A stretch of DNA of 64,000 bases from Mucilaginibacter sp. SMC90 (GTDB lineage: Bacteria > Bacteroidota > Bacteroidia > Sphingobacteriales > Sphingobacteriaceae). How positions within the stretch are numbered: position 1 is the first letter of the stretch; every line of letters starts with the position of its first letter. Below the pieces are notes generated by a model. That model did no database searches and was not told where the DNA came from. It saw only the letters and a list, made by a program, of their open reading frames with translations. The stretch covers positions 7,192,001-7,256,000 of the forward strand of contig NZ_CP094527.1 in assembly GCF_022811725.1 (NCBI RefSeq). The letters run 5' to 3'. The position numbers and the translations under genes are program-made. Positions 45,235 to 52,775 of the stretch are shown piece after piece.

Positions 45235-46524
45235 TTAGCGAGTGTTTGTACTTTTGATAATGTTATATTTAAATCTTTGAAATAAAGACGCTTCCTTAGT
45301 AATAATCTCCGCATCTGCAAGCATACCTTGCTTCAACGTGATCTCATTGCCTTTTTTGTCAATCTTATCAATATCAACAAAGGCGGAATAGAGACTGTCT
45401 TTTAACGGAACATCTCCAATTGACTTAATTTTTCCTTGCAACATGCCATATTCTTCAAACGGATAGCTCCTTAGTTTGATTAATACCTGTTGCCCTATAT
45501 GGACTTTCCCCATATTGTATTGTGGAATATACATTTCCCCTAATGTTTCTTGACCTTGGTTATATATATAAAATAGGGTTTGTCCGGAATTTAGGATTTG
45601 ATTTTCCTGCAAAAGTCCATTGAAAATTACCGTGCCGCTTTCAGTTGAGCATATCACATATTTAGCTCGCCAGTCCTCACATTGACTGATCATACTGTTA
45701 ATCGCCAGTAAAAATTTAGTTTTTCCTTCAGAGACTTGATTATTTAATTCCAGAAGCTCTTTTTGTTTAGCCGCTAATTCAGCGTTGCTACTAATTAAAG
45801 AGCTCTCTGTTTGCATTAACGGCATCTTTTTATTGAGGTATTTGCTCTGCTGCTGCCTGAATTCTGATGTGGCCTCAACCTTTTGGTTCATCAGCTTTTG
45901 GTGCATGACGAATTCCTCTTCAGCAATCTTCAAATCTTGCTGTTGAACCTTTTTCTGATCTTCCAGATGATTTTTTTGAATGGCCAGGTTTCTCAAATCC
46001 TGATACAATAAATTTCTTTTCTTTAAATATAAACCTTCCCCAATTGAGGCCTTATATAACAGTACTGCTTCCTGAAATGATTGATAGGCCCCTTCCAATT
46101 CCCCCAAGTTTTCGGTATTTGAAATGGTATTGAGGCGCTTGTTGTCAACGATCCCATTTAGTAAGCAATTGCGCGATTGTTTCAATTCGCCAAGTAATTT
46201 CAAAACTTCGTCATGGCTTGCTATACTTTCTAAGTATGCCATGACCTGGCCTTCAAAAACCTGATCATGATCTTTGACAAATAGCTTCACGATTTTACCG
46301 TTCACTTTTGCAGCAAGCGGCTTAGCATTGTTTTCCGATGAAACTTTTAAGCTCGTCCTAATGACATCGGGGTAACTGATAACTGTAGAAAGAATCAGCA
46401 GTCCAATTATAATAAGCCAGAAAACAGTAGTACCCCAGCGCACAATCCATGAAGGTACTTTGAAAATGATGTCATTTATGTCTTCGCTGTAGACTGGCCG
46501 GTGATTTTTTATGATTGATTCCAT
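45235..46524 (-). CDS. HlyD family membrane fusion/adaptor protein (RiPP export)
   Basis: 429 residues from ATG at 46524, preceded by GGAG; an upstream in-frame TTG at 46557 is less likely. One membrane segment near the N-terminus (WLIIIGLLILSTVISYP) anchors it in the inner membrane. A biotinyl-lipoyl-like piece (KVNGKIVKLFVKDHDQVFEGQVMAYLE) is followed by a long coiled-coil (about residues 140-280) and beta-barrel segments (ESGTVIFNGLLQENQIL, YIPQYNMGKVHIGQQVLIKL). It overlaps or abuts the C39-ABC exporter gene and is the last gene of the RiPP operon. It bridges the exporter to an outer-membrane channel, which is not encoded nearby. Confidence 0.9.
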   Translation of the reverse strand: MESIIKNHRPVYSEDINDIIFKVPSWIVRWGTTVFWLIIIGLLILSTVISYPDVIRTSLKVSSENNAKPLAAKVNGKIVKLFVKDHDQVFEGQVMAYLESIASHDEVLKLLGELKQSRNCLLNGIVDNKRLNTISNTENLGELEGAYQSFQEAVLLYKASIGEGLYLKKRNLLYQDLRNLAIQKNHLEDQKKVQQQDLKIAEEEFVMHQKLMNQKVEATSEFRQQQSKYLNKKMPLMQTESSLISSNAELAAKQKELLELNNQVSEGKTKFLLAINSMISQCEDWRAKYVICSTESGTVIFNGLLQENQILNSGQTLFYIYNQGQETLGEMYIPQYNMGKVHIGQQVLIKLRSYPFEEYGMLQGKIKSIGDVPLKDSLYSAFVDIDKIDKKGNEITLKQGMLADAEIITKEASLFQRFKYNIIKSTNTR

Positions 46525-46525
46525 A

Positions 46526-48709
46526 TCAAACTCCAAGTTCAAGTTGATTTTTGACAAGATTAAAATAATGCCCTTTCATTAAAGTCAGTTCATCATGGGT
46601 ACCCTGCTCTAAGACCTTTCCCTTATCCATAAATATGATGTTGTCGGCGTCTCTGACGGTGCTTAAACGATGAGCAACAATTACAACCGTACGCTTTTCG
46701 AAAAATTCCTTTAAGTTATTGGTGATTATTCGTTCATTATTGGCATCGAGCGCATTTGTCGCTTCATCAAAAAAAAGGTAGTGAGGATCTTTATAGACAG
46801 CTCTTGCAATCAGGATTCGTTGTCGCTGTCCCTGGCTAATGCCGTTACCCTCCGCACCAATTTTAGTATTTAGCCGCAATGGGAGGCTGTCGATAAAATC
46901 GCTGATATTGGCTATCTTTAAAGCGTGTTTTAGTTTATCATAGTCGGGATACTGATCACCTACAGCAATATTTCTTTCTATGGTATCGGAAAATATAAAA
47001 CCATCCTGCATTACAACGCCACAGCTGCTGCGCCAACTTTTAAATGCAATCTGGTTAAGTTGCAGGTTTCCGATAAGTATTTCACCTCTTTGTGGTTCAT
47101 AAAAACGGAGTAACAATTTCAATAGCGTTGTTTTGCCGCTTCCGCTCGTCCCCACGATGGCCGTGGTTTTTCCTTCAGGGATGATCAGGTTAATATTTTT
47201 CAATACAGGCTCATTACCCGCCGACGGATAGCAAAATGTTAAGTCATTAATAGAGAGACTTTTATTTTCCGGTAGTTCATTATTTAATGCGCGGTCTATT
47301 GGTTCTTCGTCTGATAGTTGATGAATTTCGTTTAATCGCTCTAAGCTGATTCGGGCATCCTGAAACCCTTGTATAAAACCCAATAATTGGTCTACCGGGC
47401 TATTTAATTGTCCAACAATATATTGAATAGCTACCATTGCGCCTAATGATAACGAGCCATTAATAACGGCTTTGGCGGTAAGGAATGTGATCAGTAAGTT
47501 TTTGCTTTCATTGATCAATGTAGCCCCGCCTTGCTGGTACTGGCTCAATGCAAGACTTTTGACATTAAATTTGAACAATCTCGCCTGCAGGTGCTCCCAT
47601 TCCCAACGCTTTGCCTGCTCACAATTATTCAGCTTTATTTCCTGCATTCCGTTAACCAACTGGACAACATTGCTTTGGTTTTTCGAAGCTACTTCAAATG
47701 ACTTATAATTAAGTAAACGGCGTCTTCCGAGGAACGCCGTGATCCAGGCAATGTATAATGCACTCGCTAATGCAAAAACTGAAAAAATGGAAATCTTGTA
47801 GTAAATGAGCACAAAAGAGAACAACAATAGGTTTACCAGTGAGAAAAGCGTAGTGAGCGCGGAACCGGTTAGAAAACTTTCAATTTTCTTTTGATCGTTC
47901 ATGCGTTGCATAATATCTCCGGTCATTTTCGTATCGAAGAAACTTATCGGAAGTTTCATCAATTTGATCAAAAAGTCCGTTAGGATGGAAATATTTACGC
48001 GCGTACTAATATGCAGCAATATCCATGACCTGATAAATTCAACTGATACCCGACCGACAATCAGAAATATCTGGGCGAGCAATATGACTTGTATAAAATT
48101 CAGATTACGTGTATTAACACCGATGTCGACAATTGATTGAGTAAGAAACGGTACAATGAGCTGTAACAAACTAGCTAGCGCTAGCCCCAATAATAATTGA
48201 AAAATCAACTTTCGATAACCGATCAAGTATAAAAAAAGCGAAGACCAACTCACGGCGTGTTGGTCCCTGTCTTCCTGTTCGTAAAATTGTGGCGAAGGAC
48301 TTAGTAAAAGCGCAATTCCTTCAAGTGTATTTGGATCGCTGATCCAATTTTCTTTTACATCGGCGCCGGTAAGTTTAATTAAGCCCACTCCCGGATCTGC
48401 AATCCAATATGTTTCTCTCTGAATTCTATACAGAATTACAAAATGGTTTTGCCTCCAATGCAAGATCGCTGGCAACTCAATATCATTTAACTGCTCGAAG
48501 GTCAATTTTACACCCAATGTACGGAAGCCAATTTTTTCCGCTGCTTCACTAACTCCTAATAAGGAAACCCCGCTCCGGCTGATCTGGCAAAGGTTCCTCA
48601 GTTCCTGTAGTTGGATAGTGCGGCCATAGTGCTTAGCGATCATTCTTAAACAGGTTGGCCCGCAGTCCATCTGATCATGCTGCTTGAAAAAGCTGAATTT
48701 TTCCGCCAT
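46526..48709 (-). CDS. C39 peptidase-containing ABC exporter (double-glycine leader type)
   Basis: 727 residues. An N-terminal C39 peptidase domain has Cys16 in DQMDCGPTC, His89 in HWRQNHFVIL and Asp105 in IADPGVG, the catalytic triad that cuts after Gly-Gly. Six membrane helices lie at about residues 160-440; the ATPase has Walker A VGTSGSGKTTLLKLLL, signature ISQGQRQRILIARA (variant of LSGGQ) and Walker B YLFFDEATNALD. The precursor in this operon has a Gly-Gly at residues 22-23, so peptidase and substrate match. It exports the mature peptide into the periplasm with the HlyD protein downstream. Minus strand; 10 nt separates it from the SPASM gene upstream. Confidence 0.95.
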   Translation of the reverse strand: MAEKFSFFKQHDQMDCGPTCLRMIAKHYGRTIQLQELRNLCQISRSGVSLLGVSEAAEKIGFRTLGVKLTFEQLNDIELPAILHWRQNHFVILYRIQRETYWIADPGVGLIKLTGADVKENWISDPNTLEGIALLLSPSPQFYEQEDRDQHAVSWSSLFLYLIGYRKLIFQLLLGLALASLLQLIVPFLTQSIVDIGVNTRNLNFIQVILLAQIFLIVGRVSVEFIRSWILLHISTRVNISILTDFLIKLMKLPISFFDTKMTGDIMQRMNDQKKIESFLTGSALTTLFSLVNLLLFSFVLIYYKISIFSVFALASALYIAWITAFLGRRRLLNYKSFEVASKNQSNVVQLVNGMQEIKLNNCEQAKRWEWEHLQARLFKFNVKSLALSQYQQGGATLINESKNLLITFLTAKAVINGSLSLGAMVAIQYIVGQLNSPVDQLLGFIQGFQDARISLERLNEIHQLSDEEPIDRALNNELPENKSLSINDLTFCYPSAGNEPVLKNINLIIPEGKTTAIVGTSGSGKTTLLKLLLRFYEPQRGEILIGNLQLNQIAFKSWRSSCGVVMQDGFIFSDTIERNIAVGDQYPDYDKLKHALKIANISDFIDSLPLRLNTKIGAEGNGISQGQRQRILIARAVYKDPHYLFFDEATNALDANNERIITNNLKEFFEKRTVVIVAHRLSTVRDADNIIFMDKGKVLEQGTHDELTLMKGHYFNLVKNQLELGV

Positions 48710-48719
48710 ACAAATTGAT

Positions 48720-49754
48720 TTAGGTCCATTCGCAGGTTATGGGGTTATACCTGCATTTTAAAGGTTTATCAGTTGCATCCGAAACAAATGCTCTGCAATC
48801 AGTGCACATATATCTGAATTCGCACATCCGGCATATGCTAATTTTATCTTTGCTAATTGTCCAACATTCTTTAAATGCGTCTGACTTAACTATGTCCTTC
48901 AAACTGATAGAATTTATCTGGCCGTAACTTTTGGTCAACGACGGGCAGTTTTTGATATTTCCGAACTGATCAACAGCTACCTTTCTGTTAAGGCAGGAAT
49001 TAAATTGTAAGCTTTCAGTGAACATAGGTATGTTGACCGAAAAGTAAGCAGGTGATATGATACCGCAATGCGATTGATCAGTGACAGCCTCCGATGTAAA
49101 ATGAACATGTTGACTAAATGGCCGGTAATCTTCTTTTTTTAAGAAGTCCAGCTCCTGGTGGAAATCAAAAACGGTAATACTGTGTATCTTCTGATAGTGC
49201 TGGTAAAGGTTTATATAATAGCCAGGCGGCCGTGCAGTATCATAAGGAATCACTACCTCACATAACATATCGAGGTCATTTAAAAACTCGAAGAGCCTGA
49301 GCGCCATGTTATGATTGTATCCTGGGAAAAAACGGACTTGTAAATGAGTACATCCGAGATCATTTAGATCCTTTAGAAAGCGGGAATAATCCTTCTGGTC
49401 AAACAGTGGCTGCCTGATATCAATAATGGCGTTTGTTATCGTGGCTGGCGCATCCCATTCCAGGTTTAAATCTGGAAAACATGCTAATTCATCCGGTCTG
49501 TTTGTCAATAACACATATTCTTTTTCAAGTAAAAAATCAAAATATTCGTCTAAAACATGATGAAATTCTTTCGGCGTATCGCCAAATACCGTAGTTAATT
49601 CTCGCTTGTTATATTTACTTAATATATCATACAAATCGTTTGGTATAAAATCAAATGTTTCTCTGTACAGGTCATAAATGATCGACCTGCTGTATCCTTT
49701 TACGGGAATGCAATTAGCTACCATAACCATATGGTCATTCAGGTCATACTTCAT
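48720..49754 (-). CDS. SPASM domain protein of grasp-with-spasm system
   Basis: 344 residues. The C-terminal 100 residues carry the SPASM-like Cys cluster: FNSCLNRKVAVDQFGNIKNC, then ICRMCEFRYMCTDCRAFVSD and a final pair near LKCRYNPITCEWT, enough Cys for auxiliary iron-sulfur clusters. The expected radical-SAM motif CxxxCxxC in the N-terminal half is absent; only scattered Cys occur. This matches the grasp-with-spasm family in which a SPASM protein works beside an ATP-grasp ligase. Role: probably binds or modifies the precursor peptide; chemistry unknown. It lies downstream of the ATP-grasp gene with a short ORF between. Confidence 0.85.
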   Translation of the reverse strand: MKYDLNDHMVMVANCIPVKGYSRSIIYDLYRETFDFIPNDLYDILSKYNKRELTTVFGDTPKEFHHVLDEYFDFLLEKEYVLLTNRPDELACFPDLNLEWDAPATITNAIIDIRQPLFDQKDYSRFLKDLNDLGCTHLQVRFFPGYNHNMALRLFEFLNDLDMLCEVVIPYDTARPPGYYINLYQHYQKIHSITVFDFHQELDFLKKEDYRPFSQHVHFTSEAVTDQSHCGIISPAYFSVNIPMFTESLQFNSCLNRKVAVDQFGNIKNCPSLTKSYGQINSISLKDIVKSDAFKECWTISKDKISICRMCEFRYMCTDCRAFVSDATDKPLKCRYNPITCEWT

Positions 49755-49902
49755 GTGTCCGGTGTTTTAAGATTTTAGAAATGGGTTTATAAAATCGTCC
49801 GGCGAGCAGCTCTCCTCTGTAATTCAAAAGAGGTATTTTCTTTACCAACACCGGCTTGTCAATGACCTTTACGTCAATGACCTTAGTTGAGAGTAACATC
49901 AT
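49744..49902 (-). CDS. Possible 52-residue ORF bridging ATP-grasp and SPASM genes
   Basis: From the ATG at 49902 the frame overlaps the ATP-grasp stop (49883) by 20 nt and runs 11 nt into the SPASM gene start. It would be translationally coupled to both. The deduced product is basic and lacks signal or hydrophobic segments (VIDVKVIDKPVLVKKIPL). Alternative in-frame ATGs lie at 49935, 49914 and 49899. It may be a real small gene or an overlapping frame; no family recognised. Confidence 0.35.
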   Translation of the reverse strand: MMLLSTKVIDVKVIDKPVLVKKIPLLNYRGELLAGRFYKPISKILKHRTHEV

Positions 49903-50848
49903 ATCCTGCTTCATGGGTAATAAGATGGTTAGCAAGTATTTTTTCTAAATGATAGTTGCAAGGTTTGGATACCATTCCGAATTGGCCAATAGGATTGATC
50001 TCCAGAAAAATATAGTTATGATTTTGATCTAAAATCAGATCTGCTGATCCCGAGTTTAGGTTCAATTTAGCGAATACTGTTTTTAAACGATTCTCAACTT
50101 CATCTGGCAGTTGATAAGGTATACCCCGGTTAGGCAGCTCACTATCATATTTTCTATAGTCGGTTTCTGTTCTTTTATTGCCCTGAGATAAAATTGCCAT
50201 CGAATAAAAGCGGTCATTAAAATAAAATGCTCTTATTTCGTAACGTTTCGAAATCTTTGTTTGCAGCAAGCTCGGAAAGAAGGAATCATCGAACTCATTT
50301 ATATCCCGGTCATTTACCTGCTCTGTGTAGGCCATTTTAACAGTTCCCGGATTTCGAATCAGGAATTGTGATCCCATAATCTTTGTGATTACTTCTGTCT
50401 CATTTTTTAAGAAGTTCAAAGCGTATTGCTTATCTCCCGTAATCAATGTTCGCGGAATATCCAGCCCGGCATCCTGTGCCAGTTCCAGGACATAAAGTTT
50501 ATTCACAAAGGCGTATAAAAAGTTATTAATGCAATATTTCTGAGTATCCAGATACTTAAAAAGGTAATTGTTAAGTACCTTGGATTCCGCATCTACTATT
50601 TCCTTGTAGTCCTCTGCCACCGGTTTTCGGAAATTAAAACTCCCCCGTCTATACCAAAGTACTTTAACCTTTTTAAGATCAATTTCATTTCCCTGTACAT
50701 CAAGGACGATTTCTTTATTCAGGTCGAGATGTCTAACGTTGACCAGATCTTCTCCGTTTACCCTAAAATGTGGAACATGATTTTTTTTCAGCCATTGCAT
50801 CACTTCATATGTTGACTGATCGTTTTTTTCGGAAACAATAAGTATCAT
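49883..50848 (-). CDS. ATP-grasp peptide ligase (graspetide-type, GwsG-like)
   Basis: 321 residues. An N-terminal domain starts VSEKNDQSTYEVMQWLKKN; the C-terminal ATP-grasp part has FAKLNLNSGSADLILDQNHN and the Mg-binding FLEINPIGQFG, which matches graspetide (microviridin-type) ligases. These enzymes use ATP to link side-chain carboxylates of Asp/Glu to Ser/Thr/Lys, giving omega-ester or -amide rings. It is the first enzyme gene after the precursor (64 nt away) and precedes the SPASM protein, the arrangement of grasp-with-spasm clusters. The precursor core has multiple Ser/Thr and Asp/Glu. Cytoplasmic. Confidence 0.9.
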   Translation of the reverse strand: MILIVSEKNDQSTYEVMQWLKKNHVPHFRVNGEDLVNVRHLDLNKEIVLDVQGNEIDLKKVKVLWYRRGSFNFRKPVAEDYKEIVDAESKVLNNYLFKYLDTQKYCINNFLYAFVNKLYVLELAQDAGLDIPRTLITGDKQYALNFLKNETEVITKIMGSQFLIRNPGTVKMAYTEQVNDRDINEFDDSFFPSLLQTKISKRYEIRAFYFNDRFYSMAILSQGNKRTETDYRKYDSELPNRGIPYQLPDEVENRLKTVFAKLNLNSGSADLILDQNHNYIFLEINPIGQFGMVSKPCNYHLEKILANHLITHEAGYDVTLN

Positions 50849-50882
50849 AGAAAAAGAGCTTTTTATTTAAGAAGAAATAAGA

Positions 50883-50911
50883 AAGAAGGTACTGCAAAGC
50901 AGTACCTTCTT
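50883..50911 (-). terminator. Hairpin between precursor and maturation genes (attenuating terminator)
   Basis: A perfect 13-bp stem AAGAAGGTACTGC / GCAGTACCTTCTT with a 3-nt loop starts 2 nt after the precursor stop; read on the minus strand it ends in a weak T-rich tract. It lies 35 nt before the ATP-grasp start. Such hairpins can lower expression of downstream enzymes relative to the precursor. Confidence 0.7.
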
Positions 50912-50912
50912 T

Positions 50913-51092
50913 TTAAGTGTAGATAGGGCCGGGAGGCGCGTCTTCCGACACGGAGTTGTCCCAATGTGAAGGTACTTCATCGTAACCATAAGTCCAGATA
51001 GACTGGTTTGTTGGTTGCTGAAGGCCTCCCATAACATTTTTTAATTCTGCTTTTTCTAAAGTCTTAAACTTTTTAGAGTTTAATGCTTCCAT
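50913..51092 (-). CDS. RiPP precursor peptide with double-glycine leader (grasp-with-spasm)
   Basis: 59 residues from ATG at 51092 to TAA at 50913. The leader is residues 1-23 and includes KTLEKAELKNVMGG, the typical amphipathic leader ending in Gly-Gly (residues 22-23) that C39 peptidases recognise. The 36-residue core begins LQQP and includes TNQSIWTYGYDEVPSHW, then further Ser and acidic residues, ending in GPIYT. Ser/Thr and Asp/Glu are abundant, as expected for ester or amide cross-links made by an ATP-grasp ligase. No Cys occurs in the core, so it is not a lanthipeptide or sactipeptide-type substrate. It lies directly upstream of the ligase gene. The peptide was found by direct reading of the spacer. 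Confidence 0.87.
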   Translation of the reverse strand: MEALNSKKFKTLEKAELKNVMGGLQQPTNQSIWTYGYDEVPSHWDNSVSEDAPPGPIYT

Positions 51093-51145
51093 GAATAAAT
51101 ATAAATTAAAATTATGCCTACTCTTACAGGTTTTCGGCTTCCCCT

Positions 51146-51565
51146 TTACAAGTTCTTATCTATTAGTTGAAATCCTGATTTAATGTCCTTGGTTTTGATT
51201 AAGTATTTGGTTTCAGATTTGTCCCGGTAGTTGATGACTAACTTTATTTCATTTGGCTCAATGAAGGTGGCGGTAAACGGGTATTTATCAGCAATAGTGA
51301 TGGAGCCGTCTACATAATCAATTTTATCATTATGAATTTTAAAAAAACCGATATAATTATTTAATTTACGGATTACATTAACTTTTCCGCCCGGAAAGAA
51401 AATCATTCTAAATGTCCCGGCGGAATCGGTTTCATTTTTCTTTTCCCTCCATTCCCCATATATTGAATTAGCTTTATTCATTACACCATCCTTGTTGTTA
51501 TAATTGTTGCCGTATAAAGACATGCCGGAAATTCCCAAAAAGCAAAACATCAATATCGTTTTCAT
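51146..51565 (-). CDS. Secreted small protein ahead of the RiPP precursor
   Basis: 139 residues with a signal peptide (MKTILMFCFLGISGMSLYGN). The mature part (about 115 residues) is rich in beta-strand-like segments (SIYGEWREKKNE, GTFRMIFFPGGKVNVIRK, YPFTATFIEPNEIKLVINY, SETKYLIKTKDI), like a small lipocalin-type barrel (compare lipocalin-like domains of Bacteroidota secreted proteins). It is 54 nt upstream of the precursor and 11 nt downstream of the TPR gene, so co-transcribed. It could be an immunity or delivery protein for the peptide; that is only inference. Confidence 0.7.
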   Translation of the reverse strand: MKTILMFCFLGISGMSLYGNNYNNKDGVMNKANSIYGEWREKKNETDSAGTFRMIFFPGGKVNVIRKLNNYIGFFKIHNDKIDYVDGSITIADKYPFTATFIEPNEIKLVINYRDKSETKYLIKTKDIKSGFQLIDKNL

Positions 51566-51576
51566 AATAAATTAAT

Positions 51577-52509
51577 TTAATAACTCGTTATACCCCACTG
51601 CTTAGCATACGCCTCGATTGGCGGCAGGCCAACGGCAGCACGGCGCTCATTCACGTGCTCCTTATCTTTTATCGGTACGAATGAAAATTTGTTAGTCTTT
51701 TCATCCTTATCTAACTGTGTACCGTAGGTTTGATAGTGGTATCTGGCAGATTCGATCTTGTCCTGCAACAAAGCGAGGTTACCTTTTGATGCTGCGTTCT
51801 TATCTGCCGCATCTTTAAGCAAAGGGAAATATTTCTCCATGGTAGGAAGATCTGCATGGACGATCACCGCAAAAAGTGCCAGGTTGGCGATGTTTCCCAC
51901 TTTATCGGGGCCCAGCCAGCCATATTTGTCCAGTATTGCTGTTGTTTTCTGCAGGTTGATCTTGTCCTGCGTTTTCATGCTGTCTAACAACGACTGCATT
52001 TGAGGTGATTTGAAACCGAATCTGTTCTGAATGCTGTCCGCTTTCCGACGGTAATACTGATCGGACGCGAAAATATCTTCTAATTGTTTTTTGACCGGTA
52101 GGTTGTATTGTGCGTCCAATGCAGTTTTATTATTACGAACGATAGTCATTAAATCTGCCCATCGGGAATCCTTATGAATGGATGCCAGATCAGAATCGAT
52201 AGCGAGGTGCTGGTCATCGGCATATTTTCCGGCATTGGCAACTTTAAATAAATGAAAAAACGCGCTGTCCGCCTTACCGGATCTCGCCCAGGCGCAGGCT
52301 GCATTATAACGGTCATTCAGAATCGCGCGTCCGTTAAATGTGTTGAAAGCTGCACTGTAAGTTGATGCTGATTGTTGATATTCCTTTTTTTGAAATAAGG
52401 TGTCGGCTTTTTTTACCAATTGAAAATATGCTGGCGGAGGGCCGGTCTGAGCGAAAATATCGCCGGAAAATAATAAAGCCAAGCCGATGAGATATAATTT
52501 ATACTTCAT
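51577..52509 (-). CDS. Secreted TPR/DUF6624-like protein, first gene of RiPP operon
   Basis: 310 residues with a signal peptide (MKYKLYLIGLALLFSGDIFAQ). The first half has tetratricopeptide-like helices (FQLVKKADTLFQKKEYQQSAS, NDRYNAACAWARSGKADSAF). The second half (about 130-310) resembles DUF6624, with helical segments and a conserved end near HVNERRAAVGLPPIEAYAKQ. It is the first gene after the promoter at 52576 and lies 11 nt upstream of the small secreted gene. DUF6624 proteins are common and of unknown function in Bacteroidota; membership in the RiPP operon suggests an accessory (immunity or processing) role, but this is not shown. Confidence 0.72.
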   Translation of the reverse strand: MKYKLYLIGLALLFSGDIFAQTGPPPAYFQLVKKADTLFQKKEYQQSASTYSAAFNTFNGRAILNDRYNAACAWARSGKADSAFFHLFKVANAGKYADDQHLAIDSDLASIHKDSRWADLMTIVRNNKTALDAQYNLPVKKQLEDIFASDQYYRRKADSIQNRFGFKSPQMQSLLDSMKTQDKINLQKTTAILDKYGWLGPDKVGNIANLALFAVIVHADLPTMEKYFPLLKDAADKNAASKGNLALLQDKIESARYHYQTYGTQLDKDEKTNKFSFVPIKDKEHVNERRAAVGLPPIEAYAKQWGITSY

Positions 52510-52575
52510 ATGACAAACCTTAAAATTTAACTAAATAAAGAATATTATTTTTTTATCAACGAATAATTAATAAGT

Positions 52576-52606
52576 CAAAAATATTTGAATGGAAATTTCA
52601 CGTCAA
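52576..52606 (-). promoter_or_regulatory. Promoter of the RiPP operon
   Basis: On the minus strand TTG (52604-52606), 20-nt spacer, TATTTTTG (52576-52583): perfect -7 element with appropriate spacing. The predicted start is near 52569, about 60 nt before the first gene. No operator sequence was recognised around it. Confidence 0.7.
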
Positions 52607-52775
52607 TAGTTTTAACATTTTTTAACAATTCTTTTTAGCCATAGAAATGCAAAACCATATCCTAAAGATAATTCCAATTCGGAGATGTTTTGCGCACGCT
52701 CTGCCCACTTTTCCTGAACATTTGTTCACTATTGCATTTGAACAAATAATCACTTGCAGCAAACTGAAATGTATA

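Noticed and set aside
50849..52509. A second precursor peptide in the RiPP operon
   Set aside because: I looked for another short frame with a Gly-Gly leader in the spacers and found only 50913-51092.
52647..52775. Upstream extension of the ParA remnant
   Set aside because: The extra 43 residues have no similarity to ParA; the recognised part starts at ATG 52776.
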